Below, piece after piece: positions 17,654 to 28,200 of a DNA stretch of 49,466 bases; within the stretch, counting starts at the first letter, position 1, and each line of letters opens with the position of its first letter. The notes under the pieces were generated by a model, which saw nothing but the letters and a program-made list of their open reading frames with translations, had not been told where the DNA came from and ran no database searches. The stretch comes from Actinocrinis puniceicyclus (GTDB lineage Bacteria; Actinomycetota; Actinomycetes; Streptomycetales; Catenulisporaceae): the NCBI RefSeq assembly GCF_018283645.1, contig NZ_JAGSXH010000041.1, forward strand, positions 1 through 49,466, in the 5' to 3' direction. A program made the translations under genes and the position numbers.

Positions 17654-19504
17654 GTGCGCTTCGGAACCACGCACGTCAGAACACTGACCGAACAAGAACC
17701 GAACACGAACGCGCCGCGTCCGCGGCGCCGGCTGCCTGCCCTGATCGCCGGTTCGGCGATCCTCCTGCAGGCCATGGCGTTCGCCGGAGCCGCACACGCG
17801 GCCTCCGGCATCTCCGGCGACGGCGGCAAGGCCCCCGGCGACCCGAACATAGCCGTCGGGCGCAGCGACATCGTCGAGGTCGTCAACTCGCAGATCGCGA
17901 TGTGGGCCAAGACGAACACGTCCGCACCGCTGCTGAGCGAGAGCGTGCAGGCGTTCCTCGGCACCGCGGCCGGCGCGAACAACTGCGGCGACACCGAGAT
18001 CCAGTACCTTCCGGTGAACCAGCGCTGGGTGTTCACCTGCACCAACGGGACGAACGGTGCCGCGGACTACGGAGTCTCGGTCGCGATTTCGCAGACCTCT
18101 GACCCCACGGGCGCCTGGTACCGCTGGATCGGGCAGGCGCAGACCGGCATGCCGTTCCTCGACGCGCCGAAGCCGCTGGCCACCACGGACAAACTCATGG
18201 TTTACGGCGGCCCGGACACCGGCGATTCGGACGTGCTGTACGTCTATCCCCTGGCCGATGCCTTGTCCGGAACGCTCGACGCCCCAGTATCGCCGACGAT
18301 CCCGAACGGCTCGCAGCGGCGCTTCACCCACAAGGCCGCGGTGTATCAGAACTCCGCGAGCGTGACGGCGGACGGCTACTTCGTCGGCAACGGCTGCTCC
18401 GACCTCGGCTGCGGGTTCGACGTGCTGAAGGTCTCCGGAACCGCCGCCGCCCCGACGGTGACCGCGACCTTCGCGGGCGCCGACACCGCACCCGCGCTGC
18501 CCTCCGCGAACCCGGTCATCCCCGGCGGCACCGCGGACGCCCAGTTGTTCGGCACCGGTGTCATCAATGCCGTGATGGAGAGCCGCACGAGCGACGGGCA
18601 CCAGGTGATGGCCTTCTCAGGCCAGCAGGGCTGTGCCTCCTACGCGACCCGGTACTGCACGTACCGTGACGTGTACGACTTGACCAACGGCCAATTGACG
18701 CAGAGCTCTTCTGGTCAGCCTGCGGTCGAGGACCACCTGCTCGGCTCGGTCGGCGTCGACGCGGCCGGCAACCTCTACGACTCCTACCTGTACTCGAACT
18801 CCGCGACGGAACCCTCGGCGGGCGCGGCCGGCCCCACCTGGTACGCCAGCATGGCGCAGTCCGACGCGACATCAGGAACCAGCGGCGAGCGGTACGGCGA
18901 CTACTACGACGCCGTGCAGGACCCGTCGGACGGCACGAAGATGTGGTTCGTCTCGGCCTATCAGACCGGCTCCGACGAGTTCGGCTGGAGCACGTCATTC
19001 GGCTGCGGCACGGCCGCCGGCTACGGTTGCGCGGCCCCCGTGACCACCGGCCCGAAGTCACAGTACCTTGATACTTCCGCCGCGCCGCAGGTGACCGGCA
19101 TCCAGCCGGTCGTGCAACTGGTCAACACCGCCGCGGCATCGGTGAGCCTGTCCCATGTCAGGGTCCGGTACTGGTTCACCCACGACAACGGGGCCACAAC
19201 GTATGCGGCGACCTGCGATTACGCCGTGATCGGCTGCGCGAACGTCACGGAGAACGTGGTGAACCTGAGCGCGCCGCTCAACGAGGCCGACGCATACCTC
19301 GAAGTCGGATTCACCTCCGGCGCCGGAACCCTCAACGCCGGGGCATCCACCGGACAGATCCAGCTTCGCTTCAACAAGACCGACTGGAGCAGCTTCACCC
19401 AGACCAACGACTTCAGCTACGGAACGAACAGCGCCTTCCAGGACTCGCCGCACATCACCGTCTACGTCGACGGGACGCTCGTCTGGGGCGTCGAACCGTC
19501 CTGA
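17654..19504 (+). CDS. Secreted protein with C-terminal CBM3 cellulose-binding module
   Basis: A 616-residue exported protein. A basic RPRRR stretch and hydrophobic core end in an AHA-A cleavage-like site near residues 49-50. The large middle part contains propeller-like repeats (GDPNIAVG, VNQRWVFTCTNG, GYFVGNGCS, GSVGVDAAGNLYDSYLY, DYYDAVQDPSDGTKMWFV) but no glycoside-hydrolase catalytic signature that could be recognised. The last about 140 residues match CBM3: VVQLVNTAAASVSLSHVRVR, QIQLRFNKTDWSSF, then DFSYG and a final YVDGTLVWGVEPS. Paired Cys residues fit an extracellular protein. GTG 17654 follows GAGAGG. It is about 90 bases downstream of the SARP gene on the same strand. Confidence 0.82.
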   Translation: MRFGTTHVRTLTEQEPNTNAPRPRRRLPALIAGSAILLQAMAFAGAAHAASGISGDGGKAPGDPNIAVGRSDIVEVVNSQIAMWAKTNTSAPLLSESVQAFLGTAAGANNCGDTEIQYLPVNQRWVFTCTNGTNGAADYGVSVAISQTSDPTGAWYRWIGQAQTGMPFLDAPKPLATTDKLMVYGGPDTGDSDVLYVYPLADALSGTLDAPVSPTIPNGSQRRFTHKAAVYQNSASVTADGYFVGNGCSDLGCGFDVLKVSGTAAAPTVTATFAGADTAPALPSANPVIPGGTADAQLFGTGVINAVMESRTSDGHQVMAFSGQQGCASYATRYCTYRDVYDLTNGQLTQSSSGQPAVEDHLLGSVGVDAAGNLYDSYLYSNSATEPSAGAAGPTWYASMAQSDATSGTSGERYGDYYDAVQDPSDGTKMWFVSAYQTGSDEFGWSTSFGCGTAAGYGCAAPVTTGPKSQYLDTSAAPQVTGIQPVVQLVNTAAASVSLSHVRVRYWFTHDNGATTYAATCDYAVIGCANVTENVVNLSAPLNEADAYLEVGFTSGAGTLNAGASTGQIQLRFNKTDWSSFTQTNDFSYGTNSAFQDSPHITVYVDGTLVWGVEPS

Positions 19505-19521
19505 TCGCACCGCTGCGCGAA

Positions 19522-19563
19522 CGCCGCCGGGAACCACGAGGGCTGATTCCTCGCCCGGCGGCG
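19522..19563 (+). terminator. Strong hairpin terminator after the CBM3 gene
   Basis: The outer arms CGCCGCCGGG (19522-19531) and CCCGGCGGCG (19554-19563) are perfect complements, and an inner pair CGAGG/CCTCG (19537-19541 and 19549-19553) closes a seven-base loop, with a five-base bulge on the left side. It lies 18 bases after the CBM3 stop codon and also just beyond the end of the permease pseudogene. Confidence 0.72.
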
Positions 19564-19586
19564 GCCGGCGTGGACCGTGACGTGAG

Positions 19587-20583
19587 TCAGGTCGCCGGCG
19601 GCGCGTCGGCGCGCTCGCGGGTGAAGTAGTCGAGCAGGAAGCAGACTGTGGCGGCCAGGCCCCACGCCGCGAAGATCCAGTAGGCCGTCATCGGTCCGTG
19701 TACGGTCGATGAGATGCCCCAGGCATGACGGCCACGAAGGCCGAACCGGCGAACGCCGAGGCCACCCCGCCGCGGCTGCCGTACAGGCTCGCGCCGCCTA
19801 CCAGCAAAGCGGCGATCACCTCTCCCTCCTGGAGAGCCGCGTCCCCTGTCGCAGTGACCCCTTGCAGATTGATCGCCGTCAGAATCCCCGCGATGCCGGA
19901 GAGCAGCGCGGCGCAGGCGTAGAGTCCGATCCATGCGCGCCGCCTCGCGAAGCCGGTGCGCTGCTTGGCGCCCGTCGCAAGCGAGATCAGGCCGACGATC
20001 GCGCAGACCACGAGCGCGATGATCGCGACGGCCGGAAGGCCGCCTGCATTCTCCTGCTCCAGCCGGGCGAACTCACCTTTCGTGGACACCGAAATGACTC
20101 CCTGGGTTCCGATGACCACGGCGGAGATCACGGTCGTGCTCAGGAACACCCCACGGAGACGGCAAGTGCGGCCGGTGCGGTGAGTGACGCCGACAGCAGC
20201 CCGTTGACCACGGCGAAGACGACGATCACGACCGCGAGCGAGAGGGCCACCGCGTATCCGAACGGCACACCGTGCCTGGCGTTCCAGTACACCGCCAGTG
20301 TCCCCACCAGACCTGAGACGCCGATCAAGGCCGGTTCGAGGCGATGGACGCGCAACAAGAGCATTTGCGAGAGCGTCAGCAACAGCAGCGGCGCGAACGC
20401 GCCGCGAGCGAGATCGTCGATGTCGCGGATGTTCAGGAAGCCCGGCGTGGCGTGATCAAACGCGAAAGCCGCCACCAGGGTGCACACGGCGGCGGCCGCG
20501 ATCCAGCCCGAGTCAGTCTCCAAGGAACGCCAGCGCATCTGATCCCCCAGTCGAGCCCACCTTGTTGAGGTTGATCGTCCCAC
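19587..20583 (-). pseudogene. Frameshifted RbsC-type sugar ABC transporter permease
   Basis: Three consecutive frames together spell one BPD_transp_2/RbsC-like permease of about 332 residues. The first part (start to about 20150) ends in NGLLSASLTAPAALAVSVG; the second (about 20150 to 19720) contains GEVIAALLVGGASLYGSRGG, the family's conserved loop; the third ends in TAYWIFAAWGLAATVCFLL. Each switch is explained by one missing base: in the GGGG run of GTGGGGTGTTC near 20148, and in ATGCCTGGGGC near 19720. There is no ATPase or binding-protein gene nearby, so it looks like a decaying orphan. Two sequencing errors would be the alternative. Confidence 0.75.
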
Positions 20584-20707
20584 GGCACGCGGTGGTCGTC
20601 CGGCGTTTGAAGAGAAACGCAGGGTACTTCGGCACCGGAAGGTCGCAGGTCACGTACGGACGGGACGCGTACGGACGGGACGCGTGAGGATGCGTTCGCC
20701 GGCCGCT

Positions 20708-22120
20708 TCAGCGGAAGTCGCGTCCGCGCAGGTTGCCGGGTTGGGCGGCGACGCGCAGCGGGGCGAGGCGTCCGGCGACGATGTTGAGGGCGCCGCCGCG
20801 GCCGTCGGAGCGTTCCAGATGACCGGTGATGCGCAGGGCGCCGTGGGCCAGGCCGACGCGCTGGTATTTCGCCCAGACGGCGGGCGAGCAGACGATGTTG
20901 ACCAGCCCGGTCTCGTCCTCCAGCGACAGGAAGCAGACACCGCCCGCGGTGGGCGGCCGTTGGCGGTGGGTGACGATCCCGGCGACGCGTACCAGGCGCC
21001 GGTCCGGCAGGTCATCGAGGTCGGCGATACGGGTGTGGTCGGTGGCGTCGAGTTCGGCGCGCACGTGGGCGATGGGGTGGGAGTCAGGACTGGTGCCGGT
21101 GGCCCACAGGTCGGCGAAGGTCTGTTCCACCGCGGTCATCGGGGGCAGGGCGGGGGCGCGCTCGGCGCCTGACGTGCCGGGCAGATGGGCCTCGGTGGTC
21201 CCGGCCAGCGAGCCGGCCCGCCACAGGGCTTCGCGGCGGGTGAGACCGAAGCAGCCGAACGCGCCGGCGGTGGCCAGGGCTTCGAGTGCGGCGCGTGGCA
21301 GGGCGGTGCGGCGCACGAAGTCCTCCAGGCCGCGGTACGGGCCGTGTTCGTCGCGTTCGGCGGCGGCGCGTTCGGCCGCCTTCGCGCCGAGGTCGCGCAC
21401 GGAGGCGAAGCCGAGACGGATCGCGGGCTGGGGGTGCGGCGAGGAGTGCGGATGGGTGCGCCGATACGCCGCGGTCTCCTGCGGGGTGGGCGGTTCGAGG
21501 GCGGCCTTGTACCGGGACGCGTTGGCGTCGACGCCGCGTATGGCCACGTCGTGCCGCCGGGCGTCGCTGATGAGCGAAGCGGGGCTGTAGAAACCCATGG
21601 GCTGGTTGTTGAGCAGAGCGGTGGTGAACGCGGCCGGGTAGTACCGCTTCAAGTACGAGCTCGCATAAACGAGGTACGCGAACGATATCGAGTGCGATTC
21701 CGGGAAGCCGTAGGAGCTGAACGCTTCGAGCTTGTTGTAGATGTCCTCGGCCAGCTCCCCGGTGATCTTGTTGGCGGCCATCCCGGACATCAGGCGCCGG
21801 CGCAGGGCGAGCATCTTCTCGGTGGATCGCTTGGAGCCCATGGCCCGGCGCAGCTGGTCGGCCTCGGCGGCGGAGAAGTTCGCCGCGGCGATGGCCATCT
21901 GCATCACCTGCTCCTGGAACAGCGGCACGCCCAGGGTGCGGGAGAGGGCCTTCTCCAGCAGTTCGTGCGGCGCGGTCGGCTTCTCGTCTCCGCGGCGGCG
22001 GCGCAGGTAGGGGTGCACGGCCCCGCCCTGGATCGGGCCGGGCCGGATCAGGGCGACCTCGACCACCAGGTCGTAGAACTCGCGCGGCTTGAGTCTGGGC
22101 AGGGTCGCCATCTGCGCCCT
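20708..22120 (-). pseudogene. dnaE2: DnaE2-type error-prone polymerase, C-terminal fragment only
   Basis: About 470 residues matching the C-terminal part of DnaE2 (ImuC), the SOS mutasome polymerase of about 1100 residues. The fragment opens with RAQMATLPRLKPREFYDL and VALIRPGPIQGGAVHPY, continues with AFSSYGFPESHSISFAYLVY, and ends with the OB-fold (GIVTHRQRPPTAGGVCFLSLEDE). In the C-family polymerases this first motif lies downstream of all three catalytic aspartates, so the PHP domain and the active site are gone. Homology stops at the AGG codon 22118-22120; the next codon is TGA and what follows is unrelated. The longest frame from ATG ends at 22111. The break marks the left edge of the defence island. 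Confidence 0.88.
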
Positions 22121-22505
22121 TCACTAGTCAAGCCCAGTGTCGGGATTGAGACTGTCGGTTTAGATCAGTCGTTGGGGCTAGGGCCGTTGTGCGGACCTTT
22201 GGGGAAATGATTGGCGTGTGCGGGACTCACGCCTGCTGCTCGACGGTAGATGCCGGAAGTGAACCCCATGTCGGCCTACGCCGCCGAGGCCCGGCTCCTG
22301 GTCACCATGCTGCGTCAGCACTGGAGCACCCAGTTAAGGCACTGACCCCCATGTTCCGCAATCTTGCGATCGGGCTGATCCGACTCGCGGGTGTCACCGA
22401 GATCAAACGCACACTGGAACATATCGCAGCCGAGCGAACCAGGATCCTGCCGCTCCTCGCCGCATCCCGCCCGGGATCAAACGACTTTGCCTTCGCTCTG
22501 CCCTC
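22121..22505. other. Left-end junction of the island: IS scar and non-coding DNA
   Basis: This 385-base stretch joins the broken dnaE2 to drmC. It holds the transposase remnant at 22351-22485 and a small hairpin, GGCGTG/CACGCC, at 22213-22233. A 25-codon frame at 22268-22345 with a GGAAG upstream was seen but has no recognisable product. No tRNA or clear attachment-site repeat was found. Confidence 0.6.
22351..22485 (+). mobile_element. Remnant of an ISAs1-like transposase C-terminus
   Basis: Reading from ATG 22351 gives MFRNLAIGLIRLAG, then VTEIKRTLEHIAAERTRIL. This matches the C-terminal block of ISAs1-type transposases (TLRNLAIGxLRLAGxTNIAxALRHxAR). The frame runs on without a natural stop into sequence antisense to drmC, and nothing upstream resembles the rest of a transposase, so only about 45 codons remain. 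It probably marks a past insertion or recombination event at the island edge. Confidence 0.55.
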
Positions 22506-23342
22506 CTACCATGGCAACAAGGACAGCGCTTTGGCATCCTTGCGCATCAGCGCGGCGAAGTGGTCCACGATGCGACCGACGGCCGCCGGATCGTGGATCA
22601 CGACACCGATCTCCAAATTGTCGGTATGGGCGCTGTCGGTGAGGTTCGCGCTGCCGAGCATCGCTGCCGTCCGGTCGGCTGCGATGAATTTGGCGTGCAT
22701 CGCTCCGCGGCGTCCGCCGGGCCCGACTCGGCGCTCTGGATTCCACTGCCACAAATGGACGTCGGGATGGAACCGCAGGTCCCGGAAGGTGGCGCGACCA
22801 TCGGCTGAGCCGTGCAATAGACCGCCTGAGGCGACGGCCGTCTCGATGACCAGATCGACTCGGATACCGCGGTTGGCAGCAGCCATGATCTCGCGCTCGA
22901 TCTCGTGGACGCCGAACGCCGCGTAGCTGACGATGAGGAGCGTCCGCTTCGCGGCACGGATGACGTCGACCGCGACCGACGCGGTCAATCGGACGGGGAC
23001 AGCGTCGGTAACTGGTCCCGAGACGGCCACGTCGACTCGACTCATCGCAATGTCATGCTCGTAGCGGGTTCCTGCCGAGTCGAGGGCAAGTGCCACTGCC
23101 TGTCCTGAGGGCAGCGGGTCAGTCGCCATCCACGCGGCCAGCAGCAGCGTTGCGCGTGGACCAAGCCCCGCTCCTGGGTGCGCTGCAATCAGTCTGGATG
23201 CAGTCAGGTCGTCGGGCGTCGTGATTGTTTGAAGAACCCTGATCCAGGCGGCGCGATACGTCGTTGGCAGGTCAGCCGCCAGCGACGCGATAGCAGCCGC
23301 GAGCGACGGTGGGTTTCCCGCCTTAGCGCCGGAGATAGTCAC
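22506..23342 (-). CDS. drmC: DISARM phospholipase-D-like protein DrmC
   Basis: A 278-residue PLD-superfamily protein, last gene of the DISARM operon. One HKD-type motif is clear: His216-x-Lys218-x4-Asp223 in AMHAKFIAADR, followed by GSANLTDSA at 230-238. A strand-helix unit at 134-170 (KRTLLIVSYAAF, IMAAANRGIRVDLVIE) is the normal PLD core. DrmC is the nuclease-like accessory of DISARM, a phage-defence system that distinguishes methylated self DNA; its contribution is reported as less essential than DrmA/DrmB. A single HKD motif implies dimerisation for activity. The GTG start overlaps the drmB stop (GTGA). Confidence 0.92.
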   Translation of the reverse strand: MTISGAKAGNPPSLAAAIASLAADLPTTYRAAWIRVLQTITTPDDLTASRLIAAHPGAGLGPRATLLLAAWMATDPLPSGQAVALALDSAGTRYEHDIAMSRVDVAVSGPVTDAVPVRLTASVAVDVIRAAKRTLLIVSYAAFGVHEIEREIMAAANRGIRVDLVIETAVASGGLLHGSADGRATFRDLRFHPDVHLWQWNPERRVGPGGRRGAMHAKFIAADRTAAMLGSANLTDSAHTDNLEIGVVIHDPAAVGRIVDHFAALMRKDAKALSLLPW

Positions 23343-25210
23343 GTTCCGAAGAATCCGCCTGGACGTCCGCTGAGCGTCTCGACCAGCACCTCGCGGTCCA
23401 GGAAGTGGTTGCCGCGTTCGCAGGAGGTTTCAGCGGCGAAGAGGCAGGCGTGGCAGGCTGCGCCGTGCAAGCGGCCGTGAATCGTCGGATTGTGCTCCGC
23501 GCACAGCGGATCGGAGCCGCACAGCCTGGCTGCGTCGAGTGCCTGGTCGACAAGTGCACCGAGCCGGTCTTGTCTGCCCAATGTGACCAGTCCGCCGAGT
23601 GTGCCTTCGCTGTCGGGCGCGGCGGTGTACAGCAGAATCCCGGCCATCGGCTCGTCCCCTGAGCGTGCATAGACCCGCTCCGCAATCCCGGCCGCACCGT
23701 ATCCGCATTCGAGGGCGAATTCCCGAATCAGGACGTGGGAGAAGGTATGCAGCAGCACGTAGCGCGTGCCTGGCCAGTGCGGTTCGACTCCGCGTTGAGC
23801 GCACCAGAGCTCGTGTGCCCGCTTGAGGTGCGCTTCTCTGCGTCGGACGGCTGGGTCCCGTTCCCACTCGGCGATCCGGTGCTCGTCGAAACGCAGGAAG
23901 ATCCCTTCACCGCGCGTCTCCGCGCAAGGCACCCAGGTAGGCGGCTCCGGAGACAGTGGTGCGCGATTCTCCTCGCGTACCGATCCACCACCAGTTGCGA
24001 CGCCCCACTCGGGTGCATCGATACGACTGAATCCGTATAGCGCTGCGACTTCCCGCAGCCGCTTGACCAGGCGTACTTGGGTGAGCCAGGCCGTATGTGC
24101 GGGCGGTACTGGCTCGTTGCTGGTACTGAAGTCGGGATGATCCAGGGTGGGCCCAGTGAATGCCTGCCACTCTGGTCCCGCAATGTCCAGGACATCCGGT
24201 TCGACTGATGGCGCTGCCCCGCCGGCGTTGTACAGCCGCGTGATGGCCTGCCATACCGCGTCAACGCCGAATCGTTCGAGCTGCGGCCACATCACCTGAG
24301 TCGGCAGCACCAAGCGTGCGCTGTCCTTCGGGAGCTCGGCCAGCACTCGCAGACCCGCCCAGTGTTCGGAGACAGCGCTGTCCACGGGGTCTTCAGCGCG
24401 GGGGACGCTGAAGACCCGCAGTTGCATCGCGAACCAGCCGTTCGTGGCACCCAGGGCCATAGTCCTGCTCTGCTCGTCGCAGGGTTCAAAGACTCCGAGG
24501 TGAGGGTGGCGGCCACGGCATGCGGGCAGGACGCGCTCGCCGCGCTGGCCCATGGCCTCGGCCATGGATCGAGGGTTGACGTCGCAGGAGCATTGAACAA
24601 AGATGCTCGCCGCCTCGCCTGTGGTGCCGCGTTCGAGCAGGCGCAGCGTGTGGTCTGTGCCATGTGGAGCGCCTCGGTGCACGAAGTACATCCAGGGGAA
24701 GTCGTCGACGTGCCCGGCTGGGCAGGCCATCACGAACCGGGCAGGCACCGCGGTCGGCCGCGACCGGCCGGTGCCGCGGCAGTTGTGCACGTATCGAGTC
24801 TGGTCCGGGGCGAAAGCGTTGGGCACCAGGTCGAAGAGGCCTGAGTCGACGGGGGCGAGCCGGTTGCATCGGTTGTCGGAACACCGCAACCAGTTGGGGA
24901 ACACGGCAACCGGTGCGCCGATCCGGGTCCAATTTCCGGCAAAATCGCTTGGGTCCTCCGGGACATACGGCGGCATCCGCAGGTTTTGCACTTGACGACC
25001 GAGTTTGCTGCGGATCGCAGTGAGCAGTCGATCTTCCGGGATCACGGCGGCGTGGTCGAGATCCCAGTCGTCGAGCCCAAGCACCATCACCGACAAGTTC
25101 GGTAGATCCGCAATTGCGCCGATTCCGTAGGTGTGTAGCAACTGACTCGGGCGCAGCTCCCCAACCCGCAGGTCAGAGGCTGCGCGGGCACGATCCGCCG
25201 TGACAGTCAC
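23339..25210 (-). CDS. drmB: DISARM protein DrmB (DUF1998)
   Basis: A 623-residue protein with a C-terminal DUF1998 domain: RYVLLHTFSHVLIREFALEC, YGAAGIAERVYAR, MAGILLYTAAPDSEGTLGGL. A cysteine cluster follows near residue 570 (CGSDPLC, then CHACLFAAETSCERGN), a likely metal site. A second set of Cys residues occurs in the N-terminal half (CSDNRC, and CACP-like pairs around FVMACPAGH). DUF1998 proteins partner with helicases, and DrmA and DrmB form the DISARM core complex that recognises and loads on incoming DNA. Ends overlap both neighbours by GTGA, so drmA, drmB and drmC are translationally coupled. Confidence 0.92.
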   Translation of the reverse strand: MTVTADRARAASDLRVGELRPSQLLHTYGIGAIADLPNLSVMVLGLDDWDLDHAAVIPEDRLLTAIRSKLGRQVQNLRMPPYVPEDPSDFAGNWTRIGAPVAVFPNWLRCSDNRCNRLAPVDSGLFDLVPNAFAPDQTRYVHNCRGTGRSRPTAVPARFVMACPAGHVDDFPWMYFVHRGAPHGTDHTLRLLERGTTGEAASIFVQCSCDVNPRSMAEAMGQRGERVLPACRGRHPHLGVFEPCDEQSRTMALGATNGWFAMQLRVFSVPRAEDPVDSAVSEHWAGLRVLAELPKDSARLVLPTQVMWPQLERFGVDAVWQAITRLYNAGGAAPSVEPDVLDIAGPEWQAFTGPTLDHPDFSTSNEPVPPAHTAWLTQVRLVKRLREVAALYGFSRIDAPEWGVATGGGSVREENRAPLSPEPPTWVPCAETRGEGIFLRFDEHRIAEWERDPAVRRREAHLKRAHELWCAQRGVEPHWPGTRYVLLHTFSHVLIREFALECGYGAAGIAERVYARSGDEPMAGILLYTAAPDSEGTLGGLVTLGRQDRLGALVDQALDAARLCGSDPLCAEHNPTIHGRLHGAACHACLFAAETSCERGNHFLDREVLVETLSGRPGGFFGT

Positions 25211-28200
25211 GATCCGTCGCCTTCACTGCCGCCGTCGGGACGCGGGATGTACGGGTGCTCATCGTCGTCGTGCGATTGTCCTGGGCTGGCTTTCAGAACG
25301 AGACGGATCCCAGGTTCCACCTCTCGCAGCGACGTGGGGCAAGTGGTGCGGCGCCACGCTCCAGAATCCGGACGGTGCAGGAGGCAGACGATGTCGTCGG
25401 TGCTGCGCTTGACGTCGAATGCGAGCCGGCTGGCTGGTCGCCGCTGTTCGCGTGCCCACAAACTGAGGAGGCTGTCGAGCTCTTCGCGCACTCGAGTCGC
25501 TATAGCTCGCTCGGTCGCGACGTCACCGGCGCGGCGTTCGAGGTAGCGCACGATGTGGTCCGCAGTACGACCGCGCGTGTCAAAGGTCTGCGCACCGAGG
25601 TTACCATTGTCGTCAGACTCCAGGTTGCGTGCCAGTGACACGAGCACCCCGGTCAGCCCCCGATCGATTGCGCGCTCCGCGAACGGCGTCACTGACAGCG
25701 CCTCGACGTGCCGATACGCGGTAGTATGGAAATGCTCGAATGTCTCGTAGTGTGATAAATCCCGCGGTCTGGCCCAGTTGAACACCGTGAACACCAGACC
25801 CGGTGCGGCCCGGCCGACACGGCTGGTTGCCTGAATGTATTCTGCGCTGGACTTCGGCTGGTTCGCGACTACCATCACGCCAAGCCGCGACACGTCGACC
25901 CCTACCGCGATCATGTTCGTGGCCAGCAGTACGTCGATCGGCTTCGGTGTACCGCGGCCCGCGGGGAAAGTGCGTTCCAGCTGCTCGAGGATGTCGGGGA
26001 TCTTGTCTGAGGTGAGCCGTGAGGTGAGCTCTTCCAACCGCGGGTCGTAGCGCGCGGTCAGTCCGCGTTCGGCAATGCGGCCCAGGCGGGTGGAGACATC
26101 GTCCTCGACCGAACGGCGCATGCCGCCGAGTTCGCGCAGACTGTTGAAGTATCCGACAAGCGTCATGAACGGGTCGGTCACCGGATGGCGGCCGTACTTC
26201 TCGTGTAGCTTCTGGGCTGCGCCGAGTACGGCTACGTACACGCGGATCATGGTGGACTTGGTGCGCACACCCTGCGCACAGATTCCGACGTAGCGACGGC
26301 CCGGGTGGGTGCTGGTGGGCCGCTGCCGGGCGAAGAAGTTATCGCCGACTTCGAGGCCCTGCGGGGGGAACACGTGAGTGCGCCGGTCGAACAAGGCGTG
26401 GATCTGCCTCCCGGCCCGGCGCACAGTCGCGGTCGAGGCGATCACCTTTGGCCGCGCGGAGCGGCCCGGCGCGAACTCCCATGTGGCAAGCCGGTCGACT
26501 GCAGCCTCATACAGCCCGGTCAAAGAACCCAGAGGGCCGGAGATTAGGTGTAGTTCGTCCTGGACGATCAGGTCAGGTGGTCGCACAGCCGCCGCGGGGG
26601 TGGTCGCCGCCGCGGGATGGCGTCCCTGGGCCTGGTGGCTGCGGGCTTCCCATTCCTCATCGGCGATTTGCGGTGTGACGTACCCATGGCGTGAACAGTG
26701 CTGTACGGCCCGACCGAACAGTGCCTGGGTACGCCCGTTCCAAGCGAGTTGCGCGAACTTATCGACAGTCGCAATGACCAGCGCTGGCAAGAGCCGGTAG
26801 ATCTCTTCATCGACCACAACGACAGGAAGGCCTTCACCACCAGGGTCGGCGCCGCCGAACGGGCAGGACAGCAGGTCTGGGCATCGGGTGAAGGTACGTC
26901 GAGCGATCGGGTCGACGTCGATGTCGCGCCCCTTTTCGATTCTTGTCCCACACCACGGGCAGTTCGGAAGCTGGTACGGGGAGCCTGCACGGCGGCTCGG
27001 CCGACCGCCGGCCCGGCGCTCGTCGGCAACCCAGGCTTGAGCGTCGTCAGTCGTGTTTGGCGATACCTTGCCGCCCACCCAGAGGCCGATGCGGAACGGC
27101 ACCGAGCCCCACTGTTGCTCGTCCCGGCGACGCAGCTCCTCGCAGGCGCAGATCAGCGCCGCGGCACGTTGGAACTGTTGGATCGTCAGTAGCCGCAAGG
27201 TGTAGCGCATCAGGACGGCGACACCATTGCTCGCGTCGTAGCCGCCGAGGTCTGGTCGCCGCCGCCTGATCGCGAGCGTATAGGCCGTCAAGCCGAGGTA
27301 CGCCTCGGTCTTTCCGCCACCGGTCGGGAACCACAGCAAATCCGCATATGCGTCGGGTCCGGTCGCACGTTCTGGATGCGCTGGTGCGGTCAAGGCCGGG
27401 AGGTTGAGCAGTAGGAAGGCAAGCTGGAACGGTCGCCAGGACCGGTTTTCGGGCGTGTCCTCCTGGCCCACTACCTCGGCAATGTCGAGCGCGTTGTCGC
27501 GGCGCCTGCGCGCCGCCGCTCGCGTGTGAATGCGTTGCAGGTGCATAGCACTGTTCGCGAACCGGAACGCAGCTAGCGCGTCGTCATCCGCCAGAAGGTC
27601 GATACCCTCTTCGATCCGGTTCGCTGCGATTCGCGCTTCGTCCAGTGCGTCGCGTGCCTCATCCTCGTAGTCGCCGAGGTGCTGCCCGTCTTGCCCGATC
27701 CGCGCCGCGGCCCGCTCGATCCATGCCCGATATCCCTCGACCAGCGGCAGGAGGGATGTCCGCAGCTCTGCGGCACTACTCTCCGCGAGCAGCTTCATGT
27801 CAGTGAGTAGATCAGCAAGTTCGGGCAGGTCGGCGTCGTCCTTGTAGGACGGCGCGTCAGTCTGCGGTACGTCATACCAGGGCACCGTCATCGACCGGAC
27901 CTCGAGAGCCACCATAGGATTGCCGTCTGCCGCCGTAGCCCGGACGCCGCTCCCGTGTCCGACGGCGAATTCAGGGCTGAACCGGTAAGCCATCGCCAGC
28001 GTCTGCTGCTCGGCTCTGTCGTTGGCATCGCCGCCCGAGCCTGGCGTGTGCCGGGGAAGGAACGCCGCCGCGCCATTCGCACCGGTCGCCCACAACTCGG
28101 CCTGAAACACCCATTGGCTTGCCGCGCTGGAATCTGCTTCCGTGGTGTTTACAAGAAAAAGCGTGACAAGCCAGTCGCCCTCATAACGCCGCACGCGGCC

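Noticed and set aside
22268-22345. 25-codon frame with a GGAAG upstream in the island junction
   Set aside because: Too short, no recognisable product and no conserved neighbour; it may be chance.
22121-22350. tRNA gene or phage attachment site at the island boundary
   Set aside because: No cloverleaf-forming sequence or CCA-type end was found, and without the right boundary no duplicated attachment repeat can be shown.
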